A stretch of DNA of 64,000 bases, from NCBI GenBank assembly GCA_027579435.1, contig JANBPK010000922.1:124001-188000 (forward strand), given 5' to 3'. This stretch comes from Candolleomyces eurysporus (Eukaryota; Basidiomycota; Agaricomycetes; Agaricales; Psathyrellaceae). The position numbers and the translations under genes were made by a program. Below the pieces are notes generated by a model, which saw only the letters and a list, made by a program, of their open reading frames with translations, was not told where the DNA came from and made no database searches. Below, in pieces: positions 34,976 to 45,953 of the stretch (positions within the stretch are counted from its first letter, which is position 1; each line of letters opens with the position of its first letter).

Positions 34976-35950
34976 ATGGCATCCTTCCTCTCTTCTGTTT
35001 GGCGAGCGCTGTTTGGATTTTTAGGATCTGTCCCCCAACCCCCAACTGAAGACGCGACCGAGGGTGTGGTCATTTTGTACTGTTTGAAACCTAGCTTCCT
35101 GCCTCCTCGATTACTGACTGGGAACGCAGTATCATCGGTCCAACGGGTGTGGGCAAAAGCACTGTTAGTGCATATTCCCTTACCACTCAGTTTGGTTTAC
35201 AGCATTACTGACACGCCTGATTGACATCAATGGGACGAAAATCTGTGCATACTCTCCCAATCCTTAGTTTATCAACAGCCTAGTAGGTCATGAGGCTGCG
35301 AAAGTCGGACATGGGTTGTCTACTTGTACTCTGAGCCTTGAACGTCATCGATTCGAACTGCCGCAAGACTTCGCGGTTCACCCTGGAAAGCCAGTTATGC
35401 TGGTTGACACCCCGGGATTCGACGAAACCACGATGCATGATTCGACCCGGGTCTTCAAGGAAATTGCTCAATGGATTGCTGAGTGCGTATATATCTCATA
35501 GAACGGTATTTATTGCTTGTTCAACTCTACCCCGTGTCCTCCTTTGGCAGTTACTCCAAGAAACAGGATAGGTCGCCTCAAGTCATTGGCTTCATCTACC
35601 TCCAAGATATATCCCAGAAGCGTGTCAACAAACGCCAAAACGTAGATTTCTTGCGACTTGAGGAGCTACTGGAAGCTGGGGGCACCGCATCACACTCAAG
35701 GTTGGTTTTAATTACGTACCGGTGGCCACCAATCCCACCACCAGCACCACCTGCACCTCCCGAACCCGGGAAAGACCCATATGTCCACGTGCCGGGGTCA
35801 GCGTCCTTGGTTTATCAACAAGCAGTCGATAGGGAGAATGAGCTCAAGAGCAAATTTTGGAAGAATTTGGTGGATAAAGGAGCGAGAATGGTGCGGGTGG
35901 AGGATCCTGTTCATGACCCAATCAACGGTGTATTGGAGGTTCTGAAGTGA
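34976..35950 (+). CDS. G3: short fungal-type P-loop GTPase
   Basis: Exons 34976-35076, 35130-35163, 35268-35482 and 35551-35950 give 249 residues. Exon sizes 2 and 3 (34 and 215 nt) equal those of G2. Motifs are IIGPTGVGKST (P-loop), GHGLSTCTLSL, VMLVDTPGFDETT, GFIYLQDISQKRVNKR and LVLITYRW. A proline-rich stretch (PPIPPPAPPAPPEPG) directly follows the position where G1 and G2 carry their G4-like STQWD/TTQWD loop; here the loop reads ITYRWPP. The C-terminal helical part is shorter by about 75 residues. It is transcribed opposite to G1 and G2. GTP binding is likely from the intact P-loop and DTPG motif, but guanine selectivity is uncertain. Confidence 0.8.
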
Positions 35951-36729
35951 CGAAGTGATGAAATGATGTTCTGCATGTCCCCCGAATCGAGTGTATAGTA
36001 CTAGGTTACTCCCGTGTATGTTGTTTCTGTTCTACCTTTCTTATCCCCCCAGGATCTCGGTGTGGCAGTTGTCGTTATCTAGTTATTATTAATCCATTGG
36101 GAGAGTCAGGCGGTTGTCTGAAGGTCGAGCCCCCTCGCCACACTATCGAGGGTCGATCGTTGGATCAATCCCGACCTCTATCTTTATAACGCTCTTTCCT
36201 ATCTTCGCCGAGCCCCCATTACAGCTAATTCACAATCGATAGACCAGATCGCGTCGCGCTCCCCCTTTGATATTTATTTACCTGTGGAGCAGTGGCGCAG
36301 GCCACCAAACAAACCCATGCTAGAATTCCAAGCGCGAGGAAATCGTCGCTGAAGTTCTGCCTGCTCGACATGGTTCAATGGAGGGTATTCGTCGTGTCTG
36401 TCTGCCATTTTGAGACGGATTGAGCCCGGAGGTAGTTTTTAAATTTGCCTCTTTATTGTCTATGCAGAGGGAATGCGCTGTCATGATCGTTTATCGTTCC
36501 AGAGATGGCGGTTGAAATCGACTGCCCTCGCCAGATTTGGGCATCATATTTGTTTGTACGCTCCACAGGTAAACAAATATCAAAAGGGGAGCGAGACGCG
36601 ATCTGGTCTATCGATCGTGAATTAGCTGTAATTGTTAATCGAGTCACTACATATGCGCCTAAGATGATTCCGGCGCTTCGAATCCCCCGTAACGGCTAGT
36701 AATTGTAACAGCGGCACGAACGTATATCC
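35951..36729. other. Region without supported genes
   Basis: A GATCGCGTCGCGCTC/GAGCGAGACGCGATC pair (36246 and 36588) marks an inverted repeat of several tens of bases around 36190-36290 and 36560-36630 (matching stretches such as TAATTCACAATCGATAGACC and its complement). It could form a long hairpin; no coding region seen. Confidence 0.45.
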
Positions 36730-37077
36730 ATTCACGATGAAACCTATTCCTATTTTACAATTGTATGTTTACCGGGGCTAGAACACACAAACCCCTACCC
36801 AGAGCATCAGCCGCCCATGACTCTCAACGTCGTGTATCCGAGGGTTGGGGCGGCTGAGGCAACGAGCAGGCATCCAATTCCAATATTCCAAGTCCAATTC
36901 AAACAAAATCAAGGCGCAGAGTTGATAAAATGAAAGATGGGCAACAACTAGTATCACAGCGAAGTTGTGGCCCATATCCCAGTCCAGCTATTACGAGGAA
37001 GGTTAGACGCGAAACTACACCTAGAATGATACTCACCTTCCAAAATATCGAACGCATACCAACGATGAAAGAGAAAA

Positions 37078-38142
37078 TCAAACCGTCAAAAGCCTCGAAA
37101 TCCCTGTCGTGAGCTGCTCAAACCTCTCAAATATCTCGTCCATGGAAGCCAACCCACAGCACCCACTCTCGAGGTGCTGAATCAATGCCGACACCACGAC
37201 GAACTGCCTATTGCACTTCAAGTTGGGACAAAAGAACTCTTTCGGGTCGTGCACGGGAGAGTTCATATGTGCCGTCAGTCCAATGGCATTTCGAAATGTG
37301 CTAGCACACATTGGGCAGGCGTAAGGGACGCTGAGATGAGCAAAGTCATCGGGGACGTAGATTGTAGTGTTGGGTTTGCTGAGGTGTCCGATGCTGATTG
37401 ACGGTGAAGGTACGGGGATGACCACCGCTTGGGCTTCAGCAGGCGCGAGCGGGGGACCAGGTACCACTTCCACTGGAACGATGGAAGTAGTATCTGGTGC
37501 CGGAGAGATGGTACGGACGAGCCTCTGGTCGCTGAGGCTAGTATGGTTCCCAGTCCCAAGATGGGCCCGAGAACCATCCTGAGCCTCGTTGGCGATGCCA
37601 GAATCAGCATCGACAATGGAGGAGGTCGTCCCATAGCCTATCCTCTGAGTAACCGTGATTGGCGGGACAATGCCCAGCATCTGGACGGCCTGCGTGACTT
37701 GATGCCTTGAAACGCGGTGCACCCCAGACTCAAGGTGTTGCGAGTAAGCAGAAGGAGACTTGAATTTTCTCCCGCAAAAATTGCAGGAAACTGGCTTTCT
37801 AGGCGAACTGGGCTTCTAGCGTCAAGGTAAGTATGAATACTGTAGCGAACATAAGTAGCGGACCTGAGGTTGCGGCCTTTTCACCGTCTTACGAGGACCA
37901 TGGAGAGCCTGGGTGTGCTGGAAAACATGTCAGCCGGTCTCAAAGTCTGTGTCGGGCGAGATGCCGCCTACACTTCTCAAACCTCCTTCGGAGCTAAACC
38001 ACTTCGTATTCGGACAAACGTTGCAGGCCCAAACGAATACCGTGAAAGTATGGTTTTTGGCTGTGCAATGAGTCCATATAGCGGCCTGCGTCGGAAACTT
38101 GCGTCTACAGCCATTGCAGAAAAATCGAGAGGCGGAAGGCAT
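37078..38142 (-). CDS. Z2: multi-finger C2H2 zinc-finger protein
   Basis: Exons 38142-37972, 37917-37864 and 37815-37078 give 320 residues. Fingers in order are CNGCRRKFPTQAAIWTHC...H, a CNVCPNTKWF pair, CNFCGRKFKSPSAYSQHLES, CPMCASTFRNAIGLTAHMNS and CPNLKCNRQFVVVSALIQHL ending GCCGLASM. The 54-nt second exon encodes a Lys/Arg/Gln/Pro linker that could serve as a nuclear signal. The start ATG matches the position in the paralogues. The gene belongs to the Z-D array: a decayed dehydrogenase (38485-38815) lies upstream, and the common Z 3' block with a conserved downstream intron follows the stop codon. Confidence 0.83.
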
Positions 38143-38305
38143 TGGAAGATCGGGGAAGAGTGGGAAAGTAGTCGTAAAGTTGCTATGTGACCGAGCAAGG
38201 ATCCTTATCACGAGCCGAGTGAATCGAAGCACAAGATTCCTGCCGAGTGTCGTAAGAACTCGGAGAAGATGACGGACGAACCCACAAAGGTAGCGTTCCT
38301 CACAT

Positions 38306-38325
38306 GGCCACCCCAGATAACTGAA
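38306..38325 (-). promoter_or_regulatory. Conserved Z-promoter element (Z2)
   Basis: The element GGCCACCCCAGATAACTGAA lies 164 nt upstream of the Z2 ATG. The same or nearly the same 20-mer precedes Z3, Z4, Z5 and Z6. It may be a regulatory site or simply part of the duplicated promoter. Confidence 0.5.
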
Positions 38326-38459
38326 AGGCGGGGAGGCAAAGGGGCGTAGCTCGAGGAGGTAAAGTGACCTCTTCTCCATTCCGATACCCAAGTTAATTTC
38401 GGCGAGCGACGAATCATTCAATCGCTGACTCTGGCCAACTCAACCGTAATACAAAAATA

Positions 38460-38477
38460 CGCACACACACACACACC
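38460..38477. repeat. (CA)n microsatellite
   Basis: A perfect run of alternating C and A of about 18 bases lies between the Z2 promoter and the D4 relic. Confidence 0.85.
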
Positions 38478-38484
38478 TACACCT

Positions 38485-38815
38485 TGAAAAGTACACACCA
38501 CTGACTCATTCGTACACAAGAATAGGCTTCCCGTTCTAGAATGCCAGAATAGACACCCTCGTCTGCTCATAAAACCTTAAATTCGTATCCGAAAGGTACC
38601 CTGCGTGCGGACCCGGCGTCACATTCTCCAACTTTTTACTAATCGGGTGGTCGAGGAAAGGAGTTCGATATCGGACATATTCAACCCCTCTCTCAATCAG
38701 TCAATCAAAGCCGATTCGTCGATGAGCGGGCTTCTTGAGGCATTCATGAGGAAAGCCGTAGGTTTGAAGAGAGGGACGTCATTGGGAGAGAGAATGCGGT
38801 GTGTGGAAGTGGTTT
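38485..38815 (-). pseudogene. D4: decayed D-2-hydroxyacid dehydrogenase fragment
   Basis: Sequence matches the second exon of D1/D2 on the minus strand from the C-terminal end back through the segments encoding LIDEAALID and the preceding helix, with several small indels. Homology stops at about 38815, where the sequence changes to a non-coding block (GCCCGTGACAAA...) shared with the D3 and D5 relics. No catalytic frame survives. Confidence 0.75.
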
Positions 38816-39326
38816 CCCAGCCCGTGACAAAAGCCCGACAATGTGTCGCGTTCCCGGCGTAGTAAAGCCTCCATAGAACCACAAAGGTCTGTTACAATGC
38901 CAGACAAATTCTGCCATAGTCTGCGAGACGGCTTCCCTTCTTGCGGTGTCGTATGAGACCATTCAGGTGCACGAATCTCCTGCAATGGCTGGTCACGGCG
39001 GCACAAACACGGATGCATTCATAACAGGACTATTCCTATTTTACAAAGGGTACGCTTGCGGGCTCTGCTACGCACGAACTTATACCCTGAGCACCTCGGA
39101 TGAGCAGGCAGTCAACTCAAATTTCAATATTCCAAGTCCAATTCCAACGAAGCCAAAAGCGCAGAGTCGAGATGAAATGAAAGACGGGCAACAACTAGCA
39201 CGACCATCGAGGTGTAGCCCGTATCCCAGTCCAGCTATTACGAGGAAGATTAGTCGCGAAAAGTACATCTAGAATTACTATACTCACCTTCCAATATAAC
39301 GAGCATACCAACGATGGAAGAGAAAA

Positions 39327-40501
39327 TCAGCCTGTCGTAAGCTGTCCAAACCTATCAAACATTTCGTCCGACATGGAAGCTAAACCACAACGCCCACTCT
39401 CAAGGTGCTGGTTCAACGCCGACACGACGACGAACTGCTTCTTGCACTTCACGTTGGGACAGAAGAACTCTTTGGGAGAGTTCATATATGCCGTCAATCC
39501 AACGCCGACCGACGGTGAAATTACGGGGATGAGCGCTGCTTGGACTTCAGCAAGCGAAAGCGGGGGACCAGGAACCACTTCCACCGGGATAATGGAAGTA
39601 GTGCCTGGTGCCGACGACACTGTACAAACGAGCTCTTGGTCGACGCTATTGGTGTAGTTCCCAGCCCCAAAGTGGGTCAAAGAATCATCATGATCCTCGA
39701 AACTGGCAGCACCAGAATCGGCGTCGACGATGGAGGAGGTCGTCTCATAACCTATGTGCTGAGCAGTGGGGATTGGCGGGACAATGCCCAGCATCTGCGC
39801 CTGCGTAACCTGATGCCTTGCACCGCGGTGCGCCCCAGACGTGAGGTGGCGAGCATAAGCAGAAAAGGACCCGAACTCTCTGTCGCAAAAACTGCAGGGA
39901 AATGCCTGTGAACTTGGTGAGCCCGACTTTGGTAGGGGCGACATTGGTAGGGTCGGCATTGGTAAGGCCGACTTTGGTAGGGTCGACATTGGGAAGGCTG
40001 ACATTGGGAAGGCCGACATTGGTAGGGTTGACATTGATAGGGCCGACATTGGTAGGGTCGACATTGGTAGGGCCGGCATTGGTGGTACCGGTATTGGTAG
40101 AGCCGACATCGGCAGGGCTGAATTTAATGGGGTCGACTTTGGTGGGGTCGAGGTCGGCTTCTAGTCTCAAGGTAAGTATGCGCACAGATTGCGTACACTA
40201 GCAGATGAAGTAACACACCTGAGCCTTAGGTTTCGAACTTTTCGCCTTTTTTCCGGAGTCATGGACATCTCCAATGTGCTAGAAAACAAATCAGCCAGTT
40301 TCAACCTCACGTACAGTGAAATATGGCTCACACTCTTTAAATCCGACTTGGAGCGAAACCACTTCGTATTTGGGCAAATAGTGCACGTCCACACCGATAC
40401 CCTGACGTATGTCTTTTATGTGTGCAATGGTCCCGGATAGCGTCCTCCGTCTGACACTTGCGACGGCAATTATTGCAGAAATACTTGTAGACTGAGGGCA
40501 T
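39327..40501 (-). pseudogene. Z3: zinc-finger paralogue with frameshift, finger deletion and repeat expansion
   Basis: Exons corresponding to those of the other Z genes are 40501-40332, 40278-40219 and 40160-39327. Exon 1 is 170 nt instead of the 171 nt of Z1 and Z2; one base is missing between the finger His residues (HCTHKRH) and the VWTCTICPN pair, so the N-terminal frame is lost. Exon 3 is open (278 codons), but the CPxCxxTF half of the fourth finger is deleted (only GLTAYMNS remains). The exon also carries a 240-bp minisatellite. CSFCDREFGSFSAYARHLTS and CPNVKCKKQFVVVSALNQHL are kept. It could still make a shortened protein from an internal ATG, so pseudogene status is probable rather than certain. 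Confidence 0.65.
39916..40155. repeat. 15-bp minisatellite, about 16 units, inside Z3 exon 3
   Basis: Units follow GGTAGGG(C/T)CGACATT, with 1-4 changes each and a constant 15-bp period, so the reading frame is preserved. On the Z3 strand it encodes repeats of five residues such as MSTLP and MSALP. No other Z paralogue carries the array. Confidence 0.9.
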
Positions 40502-40742
40502 TGTCAATGGAAGATCAGGGGGAGTCGGCGACGGGTAGGTCGCGAATGGTCAAGCAGGATGGAACCCAACAGGAGCAAATGACCTATCTTTGGGACGGCC
40601 AGCTGCTACATGGCTGAGTGAAGACCCTTCTGGACCTTATTGCGGACTAAGCCGAATGAATCGATACAGAGCGATTTCCGCTGAGTGCCGTAAACAGCTT
40701 TGGAAGATGGCCAGTGGACCCATGGAGGCACTGAACTCACGA

Positions 40743-40762
40743 GGCCACCCCAGATAATTGAA
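40743..40762 (-). promoter_or_regulatory. Conserved Z-promoter element (Z3)
   Basis: GGCCACCCCAGATAATTGAA differs from the Z2 element by one base. It lies about 240 nt upstream of the Z3 start. Confidence 0.45.
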
Positions 40763-40904
40763 TAGCCGCAGCTTCGTAAATAGTAGCGGCAAAGGGTGAA
40801 GCACAGCAAGGCAAAGTCACACCTTCTCCATTCGGGTTATCTTCTAAGTTAAATTCAGTTGTAGGCCGAAATACAGCTCAAGATGTACACACCGCGCACT
40901 CATT

Positions 40905-41430
40905 CATACACGCGATCCGGCTTGCCAAAAACGATAAATATTGCCCACCGTTTGCTCATAAAATTCGTATCCGAAAGTACCCTGCGTACGGACTCGGCGT
41001 CACATTCTTCAACTTTCTAACCGGCTGGTCCAGGGGGAGCGGCTCGATACCGCACACGTCCGAGCCCGCTCCAGAGATCTTGCCCTCCTTGAATACCAAT
41101 TACGGCCGCTTCGTCGATGAGTGGGCCTCTTGAGGTGTTGATGAGATGGGACGTGGATTTGAGCAGGGCGAGATCGTCGCGAGAGAGAATGTGACGCGTG
41201 GAATCGAAGAGGACGATGTGTAATGAGACGATATCGGATTCTTGGAGGAGTTGGGATTTTATAGGGATGCATTCGACACCCGCAGCTTCTGCGCGTTCGG
41301 GTGTGAGGCGCGGAGACCAGCCGATGGTTCGGCCCTCTTGAGACGTTAATAGGGAAAGCCGTAAATTTGAGGAGGGGGNATGTCATTGGGAGAGAGGATG
41401 TGGCGCGTGGAGGGGGTTTCGCAACCGCGC
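40905..41430 (-). pseudogene. D3: rearranged D-2-hydroxyacid dehydrogenase relic
   Basis: From 40905 to about 41335 the sequence matches the whole second exon of D1/D2 with frame-breaking indels. At about 41335 it jumps to a second partial copy of the same exon (segment around SRGP...LIN, ending near 41420) and then to the non-coding block also present after D4. An N lies at 41379. The same internal junction is present in D5, so D3 and D5 descend from one rearranged copy. No catalytic product is possible. Confidence 0.75.
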
Positions 41431-41947
41431 GTCCGTGACTAAGGTCCGACAATGTGTCGCGTTCCCGGCAAAAATAAAGCCATCATAGACCACAAAATTC
41501 AATCGGTCTGCTACAATGCCAGACCTCCGTCATGGTCTGCAAAACCACTTCCTCTCCCTGCATTGTCGTATGAGACCATTCCGGCATCACGAACCCCCTG
41601 CAATGGCTGGTAACGGCAGCATAAATATATATGCATTCACGAGGGCTATTCCTATTTTACAAAAGCTACGTTTGCAGGTTCTAGTATACACAAACTCTAG
41701 CCCGGTCCATGGCATCAGCCGAGTAGGCATTCAACTCCGAATCCAATATTCCGAGTCTACGATTCCAGTGAAACCACAAGCAGAGTCGAGCTGAAATGAA
41801 AGACAGGCAACAACCGGTACGACCGCGAAGTTGTAGCCCGTATCCCAGTCCAACTATTCTAAGAGAGATTAGACTTGAAACAGCATCTAGAACAATACTC
41901 ACCTTCCAAGATAAGCAAGGCATAAGAATGACGATGGGGAGAATGAA

Positions 41948-42992
41948 TCAAACAGTCAAAAACCTCGAGACCCCCGCAGTCACCTGTCCGAACCTCTCAA
42001 ACACCTCCGTCACAGACGCCAATCCGCAACATCCGCTCTCAAGATGCTGGATGAGCGCAGACACGACGACGAACTGCTTATTACACTTGGGGCACAAGAA
42101 CTCTTTGGGGTCGTGAACAGGAGAGTTCATGTGCGCTGTGAGTGAAATGACGGTTCGGAAAGTATCTGGACACATCGGGCAGGTGTATGGGAGGCCCATA
42201 TGGATAAAGTTCTCGGGGCGATACACCACCAAGGGTTTGGCATTGAATAGAATGGGGTTTACGGTGGATGGTGTGGCTACTGCGACGACCGACGCCTCGA
42301 GCTCTGCTCGACAGAGCGGGGGACCAGGAACCACTTCCGTTGCACGACCAGGGGTGGTGACTGGGATTGGAGATGCAGGACGACGGAGATTCGATTCATC
42401 CTGAGGCTGGTCAGCGTCACTAATCAAGAGAGTCGCTGCGGGCCCTATGCATGGAATAGCAGTAATCTGAGGAATAATACCAAGCATTCGAACCGCCAAG
42501 GTCACCTGGTGCCTAGAAACACCATGTACGCTAGATTCGAGATGGTGCGCATAAGCAGAAGGAGAGGGAAATTCTTTGCCGCAGAGCTTGCAGGGGACCA
42601 GTGGCTCTGGACAGTGCGGTTCGGCGGGCGAACGGTGCTGTTGTTCAATCTGTTTTGGAGCCTGAAGATCGAACATGAGGCTAATGCAAGAATACTGTTG
42701 GTGACCTTTAGAGTTACATACCTGACGTGAGGATGATTTTCCTTTGGATGCGGCAGCATATTGAGGATGCTTGGCCCTTGTATGCTGCCAAGGAAGAGCT
42801 CAGCCAGAGACGACGAGCGACTATAGCGTAACCTACGCCTTTCAAAGCGACTTCAGTCGCGAAACGTTTGCCATTACAGATGCCACATTTCCAGACAGTA
42901 TATGTATGACCTTTCGCGTTGCAGTGCGAGATGAGACCGGGTTCTGTTTTAAATCGACGGTCACAGTCGTTGCACCCGTGACGGCGTGGCAT
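41948..42992 (-). CDS. Z4: multi-finger C2H2 zinc-finger protein
   Basis: Exons 42992-42837, 42784-42722 and 42661-41948 give 310 residues. Fingers are CNDCDRRFKTEPGLISHC...H, CGICNGKRF, CKLCGKEFPSPSAYAHHLES, CPMCPDTFRTVISLTAHMNS and CPKCNKQFVVVSALIQHLES with GCCGLASV. The linker between fingers three and four carries a conserved TEVVPGPPL block. An in-frame ATG 24 codons upstream exists; 42992 was chosen because it matches the paralogues' start. The usual Z 3' block follows. No dehydrogenase copy adjoins this gene upstream; its place is taken by one arm of an inverted repeat. Confidence 0.84.
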
Positions 42993-43207
42993 CCTGTGAT
43001 CAGTGGCAGGGGCGAACGATGGATGGGAGGGAGAGGACCGATGATGACTACCTTCACAAGGCAACTCTTAATCTAGTGGACTGGAAGACCTCTCTGAACC
43101 TTATTACGGCCTAAACCGAATCAATCGAAGCACAGAGTGAGTTCCTCTAAGTGTCGTGAATAACCTTGGAAGATGACCAGTGGACCCAAAGGAAGAGACG
43201 TTCACGA

Positions 43208-43227
43208 GGCCACCCCAGATAACTGAA
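43208..43227 (-). promoter_or_regulatory. Conserved Z-promoter element (Z4)
   Basis: GGCCACCCCAGATAACTGAA is identical to the Z2 element and lies about 215 nt upstream of the Z4 start. Confidence 0.5.
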
Positions 43228-43340
43228 TAGCCGCAGCCGAGTGAATATAGGCAAAGGGTGGAGCACCGCGAGGCAAAGTGATATATTCTTCGTTTGGGCC
43301 ATCCTGCAGGTTAGTGATGGAACTGTGGACTGACCTTTTG

Positions 43341-43525
43341 GACGCCCCGAGATGGATGCGCGGCATATGCAGGAACCATCTGCTGGATTGCGTCGGGGGT
43401 TTCTCACAATGTCCTCCCTGCTTCTCCTGCTTCTAAGTAGATCTATACTTACATTGGCTGGAGATACTGGCTGTGTAAATGGCATTCTGGGGGAGCCAAA
43501 ATGCCTTGGACCATGCCGGGCAAAG
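43341..43525 (+). repeat. Inverted repeat arm 1 (partner 45540-45720)
   Basis: The segment opening GATGGATGCGCGGCATATGC and closing with CAAAATGCCTTGGACCATGC matches the reverse complement of 45540-45720, with considerable divergence in the middle. The arms flank Z5 and sit near the positions where dehydrogenase copies border Z genes. Confidence 0.6.
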
Positions 43526-43943
43526 GAGCGGCCACTTAACCAGAGGCTACTATCCATCCAAAATTTAGAGTACACCCTGAAATTACGATAGGCCACAAGA
43601 GTCAATTGGTCTGTTACAAGGTAACTCTGGCACAATTATATGTACATTCACAACGAGGGCGATTTCTATTTTACAAAGCTTACATTTGCGGGTCTCTGCC
43701 CGGAGCATACCATCAGCCGAGTAAGCATTCAGCTCCAATGTCAATATTTCCAAGTCCAATTCCAACGAAAAGAGAAAGCACAGAGTCGAGGTGGAATGAA
43801 AGACGGGCAACAACTAGTACGACCGCGAAGTGGTAGCCCGTATCCCAGCCCAACTGTTCGAAGAGAGATTAGACTCGGAACTGCATCTAGAAAAATACTC
43901 ACCTTCCGAGATAATCAACGCATGCGAACGACGATGAAATCAA

Positions 43944-45041
43944 TCAAACAGTCAAAAACTTCGAGACCCCCGCAGTCACCTGTCCAAACCTCTCAAACAC
44001 CTCCTTCATAGACGCCAATCCGCAGCATCCACTCTCAAGATGCTGGATGAGTGCAGACACGAGGACGAACTGCCTAGCGCACTTGGGACACAAGAACTCT
44101 TTGGGGTCGTGGGCCGGAGAGTTCATGTGCGCCGTGAGCGAGGCGACAGTTCGGAAAGTGTCTGGACACATCAAACAGGTGTACGGGGTGCTAAGATGGA
44201 TAAAGTTCTCCGGGAGGTATACAACCAGGGGTTCGGCGTTGAGAAGAGCGAGATTCAAGGTAGCTGGTGGAGTTATCGCGACGACCGACGTCTGCAGCTC
44301 AGCCTGACCGAGCGGGGGACCAGGGACCNACTTCCGTTTCGCCAAAGGAAGTAGCACCTGTTTCCGGAGATGCAGTATGACCGTGATCATGGATATCGTG
44401 CTCAGTCTCAGGCTGAGCCTGAGGGCCTCCTGGAATATCGTCAACGCCAGAGAGGAGAGAGGTCGTTGCGAACCCTATATTTGGAGAAACCGTGATTTGG
44501 GGGACAATCCCAAGCATTCGAACGGCCTGGGTGACTTGATGTCTAGAAATCCCATGCACACCAGATTCGAGGTGGTGCGCGTAGGCGGATGGAGAGCCAA
44601 ACTCTCCGTTGCAGAACTTGCAAGAAACAGGCTCTGGGATATACGCCTCAGCCACTGCTTGTGGTGCAACTGTCTGAAAGGCCGTGAAGTTTCCATTTGA
44701 GCCCAGTCTGAGAGCGATCATATCAATGGAAATCACACACCGTGACTTGAGGCTGGGACGGCTTCGCTATATTTTTGGCATAATATTTGGGATGCTTCGC
44801 TTTGGTATGCTGGGGACGAAAGATTAGAGTTGCCAGCGTCCACGGGATAGATTATAGATCTCACCGCCTGTAGAGCTGCCTCAGACCAAAAACGTTTGCT
44901 CTTGCACCCCCATATGCCACAGGTCCACACGGTATAGGTGTGACCTTTCGCGTCGCAATGAGCAACAAGCGAATTGGATGCCCCGAACCGACGCTCGCAA
45001 TTGTTGCACTCATATCGATTTGGTTGGAATTGCATTGGCAT
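43944..45041 (-). CDS. Z5: multi-finger C2H2 zinc-finger protein
   Basis: Exons 45041-44865, 44809-44741 and 44673-43944 give 324 residues after deletion of the N at 44330; that base splits the conserved TEVVPGPPL block and its removal restores one continuous frame. Fingers are CNNCERRFGASNSLVAHC...H, CGIWGCKSKRF, CKFCNGEFGSPSAYAHHLES, CLMCPDTFRTVASLTAHMNS and CPKCARQFVLVSALIQHLES with GCCGLASM. The linker is rich in His, Glu and Asp. The ATG at 45041 is preferred to one 20 codons upstream by comparison with the paralogues. D1 lies directly upstream on the same strand. Confidence 0.83.
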
Positions 45042-45228
45042 CCTGAGGGGTGGGCGAATGGCTGTTGGTAGGGAAGAGTCGGAAAGAAACGTGGACAACC
45101 CCGAAGTGACCTTATATTTGACTAACGAACCCCTTCTAAACCTTATTACGGACTAAACCGAAGCACAGTTCCGCTGAGTGTCGTAAACAACCATTGAAGA
45201 TGAATAGTGGACCCACAGACGTTCACGA

Positions 45229-45244
45229 GGCCACCCCAGATAAC
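45229..45244 (-). promoter_or_regulatory. Conserved Z-promoter element (Z5, shortened)
   Basis: GGCCACCCCAGATAAC matches the first 16 bases of the element in the other Z promoters; the rest diverges. It is about 190 nt upstream of the Z5 start. Confidence 0.4.
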
Positions 45245-45539
45245 CTGCGGGAAGTGGCCGCCGGTTCGCATGTCGGAAAACTCCGTCCTGGCAATCAGCG
45301 GCTTTCGACGGCAAACATCCACTAGGGGCGTTGGAACGCATCTCAACGCAACAGCAGCCGTCAAGATTCTGCTAGTTCAACATATTTAATTTGAGGGAAC
45401 AAGAACTAGTATGCTTTGGATTTCGCTCCATCTCAAAATTTTCTAACCAAATGTTTATTTCAGTGCGATTTCATCTGTTCTCGGGTCTCCAACGACCTCT
45501 CAACGGCAAGGCCGTTGAAACGCCGGTACGGAGACTTCC

Positions 45540-45720
45540 GACACACGGCAGTGGTCCGAGGCATTTTGACTCCACCAGTATGTACATGAATTGCTTTCAA
45601 GGTTTTGGAGGCCAAAGGGGACAGGCAAACGTGAACCCAGAAAAGGAGAACGGGAAATATCGCTGGGAAACAGCGGGGCCGCTGTTGGTTCCTGCACATG
45701 CCGCGCATCCATCTTGGCAC
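45540..45720 (-). repeat. Inverted repeat arm 2 (partner 43341-43525)
   Basis: The reverse complement begins GATGGATGCGCGGCATGTGC and ends with CAAAATGCCTCGGACCACTG, matching arm 1. Open frames through it on the minus strand carry no known domain. Confidence 0.6.
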
Positions 45721-45953
45721 CTGGAATCTGCATGTATGAACCCGAGTCGAAATGCCTCGGAACTGAATGGCGCCAGCCTCCTGAAAAGCAGTAAAAGCGA
45801 GGATGTGGGCGAGACAAAGTGACATATGCTCCATTCGGGTTGGTATACAGGTTGACGGAACTTGTATTCGCTGACTGACCACCCTCTACGTCAAACAAAT
45901 GTCGTTCATCCACGAGCGGCATAAATACAACTCGAATTGTACACAGCGCACAC

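Noticed and set aside
39902..40201. 99-codon plus frame of Val/Leu/Gly repeats
   Set aside because: It is the antisense reading of the Z3 minisatellite.
43352..43591. 79-codon plus frame with a hydrophobic stretch (LLLLLLSRSILTLAG) suggesting a secreted peptide
   Set aside because: It lies in an inverted repeat arm; the partner copy does not conserve this frame, so coding is unlikely.
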